A stretch of 15,990 nt of DNA, taken from Actinomycetes bacterium. Lineage in GTDB: Bacteria > Actinomycetota > CALGFH01. Location of the stretch: NCBI GenBank assembly GCA_030152105.1, contig JASLIH010000526.1, positions 1-15,990 on the forward strand, in the 5' to 3' direction. The notes beneath the pieces are model-generated. The model was not told where the DNA came from. It worked only from the letters and a program-made list of their open reading frames with translations, and searched no databases. Within the stretch, counting starts at the first letter, position 1. The number at the start of each line of letters is the position of its first letter. Positions 1-6,154 of the stretch are shown one piece after another. The position numbers were made by a program, and so were the translations under genes.

Positions 1-770
1 TCGACGAGTCGCTCATCTGGGCGCTGCGAGCGGGCCGGGACGGCATGCGCTGGAACGACATCAGCCAGGCCAAGCTGTCGGAGGAGATCGGGCTCAGGCA
101 GCCGGTGGCCTACACCCCGCTGGAGAAGGAGATGGTGGCCATCCACGAGGCCGGTCACGCCGTGGCCGCCTACCTGTCCGGGGTGGGCCGCCGGCTCGAG
201 GTCCTCTCGATCGTCAAGCGCAAGGACGCCCTGGGGCTGCTGGCCCACAACGACGCCGAGGAGCGCTGGACCCGAACCCGCACCGAGCTGCTGGCCTTCC
301 TGCGGATCGCCTGTGCCGGCATGGCCGCCGAGGAGCTGTGGTTCGGCGAGTCGACCACCGGGCCGGGCGGCGACCTGGTCCACGCCACCGGCATCGCCGC
401 CCAGATGGTGGGGGCGCTGGGCATGACCGACTCGCTGGTCTCCTTCATGGCCATGGAGGAGGGCCTGAACGAGCGCAACGTGGTCGCCAGGGTGCTGTCC
501 GACCCCGACGGCCGGGCCCGCACCGACCGGCTGCTCAAGGAGGCCAAGCTGGCCGTCAAGGAGCAGCTGGACCTGCACCGGCCCCTGGTCGAGGCGCTGC
601 GGGACGCCCTGCTGGAGCGCGAGGAGCTGATCGGCGCCGAGATCATGGAGGTCCTCAGTGCGGCCGAGGCCGGCCTGGCCGCGCCCCTGCCGGCTCGGAG
701 CGCCCCAAGCCTGCTCGCCCACCGCCCGGCCCCGCCCGCCGCGCTGGCCGATCCGGGCGGGGCCGGGTAG
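1..770 (+). CDS. FtsH-like ATP-dependent zinc metalloprotease, C-terminal part (5' truncated by window edge)
   Basis: The frame is open from base 3 to the stop at 768-770, so the gene begins upstream of the window; the ATG at 45 is internal. What is visible is the end of the AAA lid followed by a peptidase M41 domain. The HEAGH zinc motif is at 144-158, and the segment AAEELWFGESTTGPGGDL carries the likely third zinc ligand, Asp at 372-374. The following helix (HATGIAAQMVGALGM) matches the FtsH pattern. Family knowledge: FtsH is a membrane-anchored hexameric AAA protease that degrades membrane and short-lived proteins. Compared with classic FtsH the sequence is diverged: TTGPGGD replaces TTGAxND, and the usual RALGYT segment is rewritten as DALGLLAH. 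I therefore read it as an actinobacterial FtsH-like paralogue rather than the main housekeeping FtsH. The C-terminus ends in an Ala/Pro-rich tail. The ATPase domain cannot be inspected here. Confidence 0.85.
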   Translation, partial: DESLIWALRAGRDGMRWNDISQAKLSEEIGLRQPVAYTPLEKEMVAIHEAGHAVAAYLSGVGRRLEVLSIVKRKDALGLLAHNDAEERWTRTRTELLAFLRIACAGMAAEELWFGESTTGPGGDLVHATGIAAQMVGALGMTDSLVSFMAMEEGLNERNVVARVLSDPDGRARTDRLLKEAKLAVKEQLDLHRPLVEALRDALLEREELIGAEIMEVLSAAEAGLAAPLPARSAPSLLAHRPAPPAALADPGGAG

Positions 771-779
771 GTTCACCCT

Positions 780-785
780 GGAGGT
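780..785 (+). promoter_or_regulatory. Ribosome binding site GGAGGT for the small acidic protein
   Basis: GGAGGT lies nine bases before the TTG at 795. It decides that TTG, rather than the in-frame ATG at 807, is the likely start. Confidence 0.6.
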
Positions 786-794
786 GAGCTGACC

Positions 795-1106
795 TTGTCC
801 ATCCAGATGCCCGACGACGACCTGCCCCGCGAGCCCGACCCGCCCGCGCGCGCCACCGACGTCGACAAGCAGGACCCGGCAACCCCGGACAGCATTCCCG
901 AGCCCGAGGCCTCCGAGGTCGAGAGCGCCCGTCTGCTGGCCAACCAGGCCCGTTCCGAGCTGGGCGCCGAGGGCTTCTCGGACCAGCGAATCGACGAGCT
1001 GGCCTCCGAGTTCATCGCCCGCGACATCGGCGAAGGCCTGGAGGAGTTCCTCCGCTGGGCCCAGGCAGAGGGCCAGCTACCGCAGGGCAGCGGCGACATC
1101 TACTGA
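795..1106 (+). CDS. Small acidic protein of unknown function (103 aa)
   Basis: I do not recognise this protein. The first 45 residues are Pro/Asp/Glu-rich and probably disordered. The second half (about residues 47-100) looks helical and ordered, containing SARLLANQARSELGAEGF and then ELASEFIARDIGEGLEEFLRW. No membrane segment, signal peptide or cysteine is present. The TTG start is chosen because a strong GGAGGT sits nine bases upstream; an ATG four codons later is the alternative. The gene begins 24 bases after the FtsH-like stop, in the same direction, so co-transcription is likely. A role as adaptor or accessory of the protease is only a guess from this position. Confidence 0.7.
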   Translation: MSIQMPDDDLPREPDPPARATDVDKQDPATPDSIPEPEASEVESARLLANQARSELGAEGFSDQRIDELASEFIARDIGEGLEEFLRWAQAEGQLPQGSGDIY

Positions 1107-1342
1107 CCTGAGCCCGGGTGGTGCCGCCAGCGGGCGGAACGACCCGGTCACCGTCGCCCCGAGGGCGAGCGGCCCGGCCTGGATCGGCCGGGGCGAGAAC
1201 GCCCGGTAGAGCCCGCACCAGCCCGTCCCCGTAGCTGGTGGCCGGGATCAGCGCGGCCGCGAACGAGGCGATCCCCAGCCACTGGTCCTTCGCGGCCTTG
1301 GGGCGGGTCGGTTGCCTGGGGCGGGGGGGTGTGGATGGCTGG

Positions 1343-1371
1343 TTGTTCAGGTGCGGGGGCGCGGTTACAAC
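1343..1371 (+). promoter_or_regulatory. Possible promoter for the WXG-protein gene
   Basis: TTGTTC (1343-1348) and TACAAC (1366-1371) are separated by 17 bases and lie in a locally AT-richer patch of this GC-rich DNA. The match to a housekeeping actinobacterial promoter is imperfect because the -10 lacks its final T. The position, about 50 bases before the strong ribosome binding site at 1408, is sensible. Confidence 0.3.
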
Positions 1372-1407
1372 TCGGTTCTGCCCCTTGGCCGATTGATCGC
1401 CTCGTCC

Positions 1408-1416
1408 GGAGAGGAG
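1408..1416 (+). promoter_or_regulatory. Strong Shine-Dalgarno GGAGAGGAG serving the leader ORF
   Basis: GGAGAGGAG stands six bases before the ATG at 1423. It does not serve the ATG at 1461, which has no Shine-Dalgarno of its own. The ribosome should therefore load at 1423 and reach 1461 by coupling. Confidence 0.6.
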
Positions 1417-1422
1417 CCGTCG

Positions 1423-1464
1423 ATGCCGCTCTGCCTGCCCTCGCCGGCTTCCGGCCGCCCATGA
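1423..1464 (+). CDS. 13-codon leader ORF coupled to the WXG-protein gene
   Basis: An ATG preceded by a near-ideal Shine-Dalgarno opens the peptide MPLCLPSPASGRP. Its TGA (1462-1464) overlaps the ATG at 1461 of the long downstream gene as ATGA. The downstream start lacks a ribosome binding site, so termination-reinitiation on this leader is the simplest way to translate it. The peptide resembles no attenuator I recognise; it has one Cys and four Pro. A sequencing or annotation frameshift joining the two frames is the main alternative. Confidence 0.4.
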   Translation: MPLCLPSPASGRP

Positions 1465-2603
1465 GCCGGCCAGCCGGGGACCCGGGCGCCCTGGCCGCCG
1501 GGGCGCGGAGCATGGCCGGTGCCGCCGGCGCCCTCCGGGACGTGGGTGGCCGGCTCAGCGGGACGACCTCGGTCGTGGTCGTGGCCGGCGCCTGGCGGGG
1601 CCCGGCCAGCGAGGCCTTCTTGGTCGACGGGGACGTGCTCCGGACCGGCCTCGACCGGGCCGCCGGCGCCCTCGACCAGGCCGCGGGAGCGTTGTCCGAG
1701 CTGTCGGCCCGCCTGGAGCAGGCCCAGTCGACCTGGGACCGCGCCCAGCGCCTCGCCGCCAGCGCCGGGGTGACCCTCGACGGGCCCGGGGCCGCGTCGG
1801 CGTCCTCACTCCGGAGCACGTGGAACCCGCCAGCCGGGGTGCGCTCACCCGCCGACGCCGTCGACCCGGCCGCGATGCTGCTGGGCGGGCAGGCCGTCCG
1901 CATGGCCGAGGCGGCCGAGCAGGAGGCGGCGGCCGCCCGCCGGGTCGCCGCCGTCCGCCTCGACCAGGCGGCCACGCGCCTCCCCCAGCAGCCGCGGCCC
2001 GGGCGTCGGGTCGCCGAGGGCACGGCCGGGCACGGCGACGGTGGGGAGCGCCAGGGGGGAGTGGTCGAGCGCGTGGTGGGTCGGGTGCTCGAGGCCGGGG
2101 CGGAGGTGGCCATGGGGACCCATCACCTGGTCGCGGCGGCCGAGGCGCGGGTGCAGGCGGCGGTTCGGCTGGCCGGGACCGCCGACGACCCGGCGGTGCG
2201 GACGGCGGCCGGCCGGGTCGTCCAGGCGGCCGGGCGGCCGCTGGTCGACGGGCGGGTCCTGGGTGTGCTGCCGCTGGCCGCGCCCATCATGGAGCTCACC
2301 GCCTCGGTGAGCCACGGCGAGTCGCTCCCCCGGGCGTTCGCGGGGGCGCTGGGGGGCGCGATCGGCGCCGACCTCGGCAGCCGGGCCGGCCTGGCCGCGT
2401 GCGGGGGCGAGGCCGCGGCGACCCAGGGCGCCGGCCTGTTCGTCTGCCCGGCCCTCACCGTCGTCGGCGGTGCCCTGGGCGCCCAGGCCGGCCGGACCGC
2501 CGCCCTCCACGTCTACGACAAGCTCGCCGGCCCCCCCGACGACGATGTCCAGCCGACGGACGCTAGGCCGGGGTCGCGGCCCGGGCCGGGGCCGGGAGGG
2601 TGA
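1461..2603 (+). CDS. Orphan WXG100/ESX-type protein with C-terminal glycine-zipper segment (380 aa)
   Basis: Residues 1-110 form two Ala-rich helices joined by a turn carrying W45-R46-G47 (AWRGPASEAF), the hallmark of WXG100-like domains recognised by type VII (ESX) secretion. The long middle (about 110-280) is Ala/Arg/Glu-rich and helical. Residues about 285-353 are a glycine-zipper stretch (GALGGAIGADLGSRAG, then VVGGALGAQAGRTAA) with two Cys, as seen in the pre-toxin or membrane-inserting part of T7SS effectors. No obvious catalytic toxin domain follows; the protein ends in a Pro/Gly-rich tail. The ATG at 1461 is chosen for its ATGA overlap with the leader ORF; a GTG at 1329 in the same frame would add 44 residues that do not fit the fold. 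No ESX core gene or partner lies nearby. The 3' end overlaps fdhD on the other strand. It may be a secreted effector or a cell-surface structural protein. Confidence 0.6.
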   Translation: MSRPAGDPGALAAGARSMAGAAGALRDVGGRLSGTTSVVVVAGAWRGPASEAFLVDGDVLRTGLDRAAGALDQAAGALSELSARLEQAQSTWDRAQRLAASAGVTLDGPGAASASSLRSTWNPPAGVRSPADAVDPAAMLLGGQAVRMAEAAEQEAAAARRVAAVRLDQAATRLPQQPRPGRRVAEGTAGHGDGGERQGGVVERVVGRVLEAGAEVAMGTHHLVAAAEARVQAAVRLAGTADDPAVRTAAGRVVQAAGRPLVDGRVLGVLPLAAPIMELTASVSHGESLPRAFAGALGGAIGADLGSRAGLAACGGEAAATQGAGLFVCPALTVVGGALGAQAGRTAALHVYDKLAGPPDDDVQPTDARPGSRPGPGPGG

Positions 2604-3414
2604 CGCGGTGGGCGTGGGTGTAGACGTTCATGGTGTCGCCCCGGAGGAAGCCGACCAGGGTCATGCCGGTCTGCTCGGCCAGCTCGACGGCCAGGCTGGA
2701 GGGCGCGCTGACGGCGGCGATCAGGGGTACGCCGGCGACAGCCGCCTTCTGGACGACCTCGAACGAGCACCGCCCGGACACGAACAGCACCCTCCCGGTC
2801 AGCGGCAGGCGCCGCTCGGTGGCCGCCCACCCGATCACCTTGTCGACCGCGTTGTGGCGTCCAACGTCCTCGCGAACGCAGAGCACGCCGCCCTCGGCGT
2901 CGCAGGCGGCGGCCGCGTGGAGCCCGCCGGTCTGCTCGAACACCCGCTGGGCCTCCCGTACCCGCTCCGGGATCGCGGCCAGGAACCGGGTGGGCACGGC
3001 CAGGTCGTCCCCGGCGACGGTCGGGCAGGCGGCGGTCACGGCCTCGATCGAGGCCTTGCCGCAGACCCCGCAGGACGAGGAGGTGACGGCCAGCCGGTCG
3101 AGCGACGGGTCGGGGACCGGGACCCCGGGCCGCAGGTCGACGGTGAGCACGTTGAACTCCTGCGCCTGCCCCTCGGGAGCGCAGAAGCGGACCGCCTCGA
3201 CGTCGTCCGGGTGGGCGACCAGCCGCTCGCTGATGCAGTAGCCGATGGCCAGCTCGACGTCGTTGCCCGGCGTCCGCATGGTCACCCCGACCGGACGCCC
3301 GGCCACCCGCAGCTCCAGCGGCTCCTCGACGGCCAGCCGGTCCCGAGCCCGCCGGGCCTCGCCGCCCGGCCCGACCTTCAGCACCCGGCGCTCGGCAACC
3401 CCCCGCTCCGCCAT
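2563..3414 (-). CDS. fdhD: FdhD, sulfurtransferase required for formate dehydrogenase activity
   Basis: This 283-aa cytoplasmic protein has the normal family length and motifs. The signature TSSSCGVCGK carries C115 and C118, matching the CxxC that in E. coli FdhD relays sulfur from IscS to the molybdenum/tungsten bis-MGD cofactor of formate dehydrogenase. Later blocks are REDVGRHNAVDKVIG, SGRCSFEVVQKA, SAPSSLAVELAEQTGMTLVG and a C-terminal NVYTH. The ATG at 3414 is preceded by GGGAGG at a spacing of five bases. FdhD modifies a molybdoenzyme encoded elsewhere, since no formate dehydrogenase subunit or molybdopterin gene is in the window. The gene follows the M23 peptidase gene after about 100 bases. 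It ends inside the convergent WXG gene, overlapping it by 41 bases. A TACCCT hexamer upstream (3452-3457, reverse) could be a -10 element, with no good -35. Confidence 0.93.
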   Translation of the reverse strand: MAERGVAERRVLKVGPGGEARRARDRLAVEEPLELRVAGRPVGVTMRTPGNDVELAIGYCISERLVAHPDDVEAVRFCAPEGQAQEFNVLTVDLRPGVPVPDPSLDRLAVTSSSCGVCGKASIEAVTAACPTVAGDDLAVPTRFLAAIPERVREAQRVFEQTGGLHAAAACDAEGGVLCVREDVGRHNAVDKVIGWAATERRLPLTGRVLFVSGRCSFEVVQKAAVAGVPLIAAVSAPSSLAVELAEQTGMTLVGFLRGDTMNVYTHAHRVTLPAPARAATPA

Positions 3415-3518
3415 CGCCGCCTCCCAGGCTCAGCCGTTCCCTCCACTCCCAAGGGTACGTCCCACCCCGCCCGCGCGCCCCGGCCCGCCCCGGCCTCAGC
3501 ACCTCCCCCGAGGACGGA

Positions 3519-4379
3519 TCAGGCGAGGCGGCTGCTGACGGGGACCCGGTGGGGGCCGAAGAACACCGAGTCGCGGTAGTCGACCTCGACGGGGCGGCCG
3601 AGCTCCAGGGCCTTGGTGAACACCGCGGCCAGGCCGCGTTCGTGCTCGGTGGACGGCTCGTACAGCGGGATGCGGTACGGGGCCGGGGCGTCGGCTGTGT
3701 CGGCGCGGAAGAACGCCACGTGTGCGACCGTCTCCACCCCGATCGAGGTCACCGCCGAGGCGGCTCCGGCCGAGAGCACCGGCAGGGCGTCGCCCTCGAC
3801 CCGGTAGAGCAGGCGTGTCGGGTCGAGGGCGACCGAGTTCCGGTCGGACCAGAACCGCCGGTCGGACGGGTCGAGGACGATCCGGAGCTCGACGTGGAGA
3901 TGCGGGTCGGCCGGGCCCGAGCCGAGCTGGGCGATCAGGTCGCCCTTGGTCACCGACTCGCCCTCCTCAACGCAGATGCTGGCGCCCTCCAGGTGCAGGT
4001 ACCGCGAGACCAGGCCGGCGCCGAGCGGGTGGTGGTCGATGGTGACGTCGCCCCGGACCCCGTCGGGGCTGCGCTCGACCTCGACGACCCGCCCCGTGTA
4101 CACGGCGAACACGCAGTCCCCGGCCTCACCCTCCAGGTCGACCGCCTCGTGCAGCTGGTGCTTGACGTAGCCGCCCGCCGGCCGCCGTTCACCCGGATCA
4201 CGGCGGGATGGCTCCGGGTCGGGCGGCTCCTCGAACCGGTTGCAGGGCTCGCAGTCGCCGAAGGCGCCGATGGCCGGTCGCTTGGCGCCGAAGAACCCGT
4301 TCTCGGTGCGCAGGACCAGCGGCGGCAGCAGTGGCGGGGCCAGCAGCAGCTGGGGTGCGTGGACCGGCTGGAGGGGCAT
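3519..4379 (-). CDS. M23 (LytM-type) metallopeptidase family protein (286 aa)
   Basis: Residues about 70-175 form an M23/LytM beta-sheet domain. H77 and D81 in HEAVD, H129 in YLHL, and H160/H162 in PHLHVEL supply the expected zinc ligands and active-site His. The typical pattern of a G-x-V loop and a GESVTKGDLIAQLGSG segment lies between them, so the enzyme should be active. Family knowledge: M23 enzymes cut peptidoglycan cross-links or Gly-rich peptides. The first 70 residues are Pro/Leu-rich with a C-x-x-C pair (C43, C46). They do not form a clear signal peptide, so export is uncertain. A C-terminal extension of about 100 residues is unassigned. The ATG at 4379 lies five bases after the DUF885 stop and lacks a strong Shine-Dalgarno, suggesting translational coupling. 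Open frame extends much further upstream but there it is only the shadow of the DUF885 gene. Confidence 0.8.
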   Translation of the reverse strand: MPLQPVHAPQLLLAPPLLPPLVLRTENGFFGAKRPAIGAFGDCEPCNRFEEPPDPEPSRRDPGERRPAGGYVKHQLHEAVDLEGEAGDCVFAVYTGRVVEVERSPDGVRGDVTIDHHPLGAGLVSRYLHLEGASICVEEGESVTKGDLIAQLGSGPADPHLHVELRIVLDPSDRRFWSDRNSVALDPTRLLYRVEGDALPVLSAGAASAVTSIGVETVAHVAFFRADTADAPAPYRIPLYEPSTEHERGLAAVFTKALELGRPVEVDYRDSVFFGPHRVPVSSRLA

Positions 4380-4384
4380 GGCGC

Positions 4385-6016
4385 TCAGCTGTCGTCGGGC
4401 CGGCGGTGTTGCTCCTGCTCGTCGGCGGCGGTGATGGCGCGGGCGACCAGGGTCGGGGGCATGTGGCCGTAGGAGAGGACCCGGTCGTGGAAGCGGCGGA
4501 GGTGGAAGGCGCCGCCAAGGCGGGCCTGGGAGGCGGCGCGGAGGCGTTCCAGCTCCAGGCAGCCGACCAGGTAGCTGAACGGCTGGGTGGGGGTCATGGT
4601 GTACCGGGCCACCTCGGAGCGGGCGGTGGACTCCTCCAGGCGGGCCACCGAGACGGCCCGCTCCACGGCGGCCTCGTAGGTCAGGTCGCCGGACTGGAGC
4701 TCCATGTCGAGGACGATCCGCAGCGCCCGCAGCAGGCGCATGGCCAGCTGGGCCAGGCGGGCGTCGTCGTCGTAGTAGCCGACGTCGGCCATGAGCTGCT
4801 CGGTGTAGAGCCCCCAGCCCTCGATCATCACGGTCGACCGGATGGCGCGCCGGGTCAGCGACGGGATCCGGTTGACGCTGGTCATCTGGAGATGATGGCC
4901 GGGGTAGCCCTCGTGGGCGGCCACGGCGGGGATCATGGCGTAGGAGTGGTCGCGCAGGCCGGCCTCGTCGGGCGGGGGCGTGACCCAGAAGTAGCCCTGC
5001 TGCCAGGCGTCGAACGGCCCCGCCGGGAGGTAGGCGGCGAAGCCCATGACTCCTCGGAGGAACTCCGGGGTCGGCTCCACCAGGGCCGCGGCCTCGGGGT
5101 TGGTGGCCAGGTCCTCGCGGAACACGAACGACTCCAGGCGCTCCAGCTCGCGCTGGTAGGCCGGGAGCAGGCCCTCGGCGTCGGGGTGGTTGCCCTTGAG
5201 CTCGTCGAGCTTGGCCGACCATTCGGACCCGCCGAGCTTGCCCGCCTGCTCGGTCAGGGCGACGGTCAGCTCGGCGATCTGGTCCTCGCCGATCTGGGTG
5301 AACTCGGCCGGGGTGGTGGTGAAGCAGTGGACCTCGCGCAGCTTGCGGGCCTGGGCGGCCTCGCCGATGGCGAACGGCGCGTCCTCGGGGAAGCGGCCGG
5401 CGTGCTCGTCGCCCAGCCAGCCGGCGAAGTCCCGCAGCGCCTCGGCGGCCGCGGTGGCGGCGGCCTCGATCCGGCCGGCCAGGCCGGTCCCGGCGGCCAG
5501 GGGCCCGAGCGTGCCGGCCAGGAACTCGGCCCCGCCGCCGGCCGCGCCAATGGCCATCTGGCGCCACAGGGCCGGGCAGGGTTCGTCCAGCAGCGTCCGG
5601 GCCCGCTCCAGGAACGCCGGGGCCGCCTCCAGCCGCTCGGCGGCGTTGGCCAGCCGCTCCTCCAGCGGCGCGAAATCGCGGGCCACCAGTAGCAGGATGG
5701 CCGCGGGCACGGCGGTGGCGGCCTCGAACGGGTTGCGGCGCCAGGGCCGCTCGGCCTCCTCGGCCAGCACCGCCTCGGAGATGGCGGCGGCCAGCGCGTC
5801 GCGGTCGGCCGCCTCCTCCTCGTCGGCCGGCTCGACCGCGGTGACCCGGCGCCGCAGCTCGGCCAGCCGGCGGGCGAAGTCGTCGAGGCGCCCGGCGGAC
5901 AGGTCCTCGAGCCGGCCGTCGTGCTCGTGGCGGCCGAACACGGTGGCCGCGGTCGGGAACGTCTCGAACACCAGGTCCAGGTACTCGCTGGTCAGTTGGG
6001 CAACGGCGTCAGCCAC
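4385..6016 (-). CDS. DUF885 family protein, putative zinc metallopeptidase (543 aa)
   Basis: The sequence follows the DUF885 pattern closely. HEGYPGHHLQM (from about residue 368) is the presumed metal site. EGWGLYTEQLM (from about 399) resembles the downstream glutamate motif of zincin peptidases. The C-terminal block contains YTMTPTQPFSYLVGCLELERLR and a later FHDRVLSYGHMPP. No signal peptide is seen, so the protein is probably cytoplasmic. Family knowledge: most DUF885 members are uncharacterised and a peptidase role is inferred from the motif. The GTG at 6016 is preferred because GAGAGGAG (6026-6033) lies nine bases before it; a GTG at 6022 or one at 6076 are alternatives. It is the first gene of a leftward unit with the M23 peptidase, suggesting that the pair processes peptides together, perhaps wall-derived ones. 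It is divergent from the propeller/ABC operon. Confidence 0.88.
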   Translation of the reverse strand: MADAVAQLTSEYLDLVFETFPTAATVFGRHEHDGRLEDLSAGRLDDFARRLAELRRRVTAVEPADEEEAADRDALAAAISEAVLAEEAERPWRRNPFEAATAVPAAILLLVARDFAPLEERLANAAERLEAAPAFLERARTLLDEPCPALWRQMAIGAAGGGAEFLAGTLGPLAAGTGLAGRIEAAATAAAEALRDFAGWLGDEHAGRFPEDAPFAIGEAAQARKLREVHCFTTTPAEFTQIGEDQIAELTVALTEQAGKLGGSEWSAKLDELKGNHPDAEGLLPAYQRELERLESFVFREDLATNPEAAALVEPTPEFLRGVMGFAAYLPAGPFDAWQQGYFWVTPPPDEAGLRDHSYAMIPAVAAHEGYPGHHLQMTSVNRIPSLTRRAIRSTVMIEGWGLYTEQLMADVGYYDDDARLAQLAMRLLRALRIVLDMELQSGDLTYEAAVERAVSVARLEESTARSEVARYTMTPTQPFSYLVGCLELERLRAASQARLGGAFHLRRFHDRVLSYGHMPPTLVARAITAADEQEQHRRPDDS

Positions 6017-6154
6017 GGGCACACGCTCCTCTCGGCGAGGGAAGCATGCACCCCGGCGCCGAGCGCGGCCAAGCATGGCTCAGCAATCTCTCAGGTTCCG
6101 TTCCTATAGTCCTCGGAAGTCCTCGACAATCGCGCCATTCAGGTAGGGACGGCT
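6017..6154. promoter_or_regulatory. Divergent intergenic regulatory region
   Basis: These 138 bases separate the leftward DUF885 unit from the rightward propeller/ABC operon and must carry both promoters. The best candidate is TATAGT at 6105-6110 (rightward -10). The same palindromic core gives TATAGG on the reverse strand (6108-6103). No convincing TTGACA-like -35 stands at 16-18 bases for the rightward one; a TTGTCG (6129-6124, reverse) lies at a short 15 bases for the leftward one. AAGCATG occurs twice, at 6042 and 6071, and might be an operator half-site. Confidence 0.4.

Larger units (their letters stand above)
1107..1460. other. Gene-poor spacer with possible decayed coding remnants
   Basis: No frame here looks like an intact gene. 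A short forward stretch (1235-1310) reads like the end of an ABC-2-type permease, with residues such as EAIPSHWSFAALGR, but a TAG at 1232-1234 stops it just upstream. The reverse strand over the same bases also gives a plausible hydrophobic stretch, so neither reading is secure. A 7-bp GC stem (cccggcc/ggccggg, 1173-1192) could help end transcription of the upstream pair, although it lacks a T-run. The last 120 bases appear to be the promoter and leader region of the downstream WXG gene. Confidence 0.4.

Noticed and set aside
1173..1192. Inverted repeat considered as a rho-independent terminator
   Set aside because: A 7-bp GC stem without a T-run is common by chance in such GC-rich DNA. It is mentioned in the spacer entry but not called as a terminator.
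1461..2603. Classification of the WXG protein as a PE/PPE family member
   Set aside because: There is no PPE or PE motif at the N-terminus; only the central W-x-G turn between helices is visible.
2470..3579. Forward open frame across fdhD
   Set aside because: Translation is low in complexity with no domain; the reverse strand encodes a full-length FdhD with all its signature motifs.
4380..5567. N-terminal extension of the M23 peptidase frame
   Set aside because: Arg/Gly/Pro-rich translation lying over the DUF885 gene in another frame. The peptidase is complete from the ATG at 4379.
6042..6078. Twice-occurring AAGCATG as an operator
   Set aside because: Seven bases repeated once is weak evidence and there is no dyad arrangement; it is noted in the intergenic entry only.
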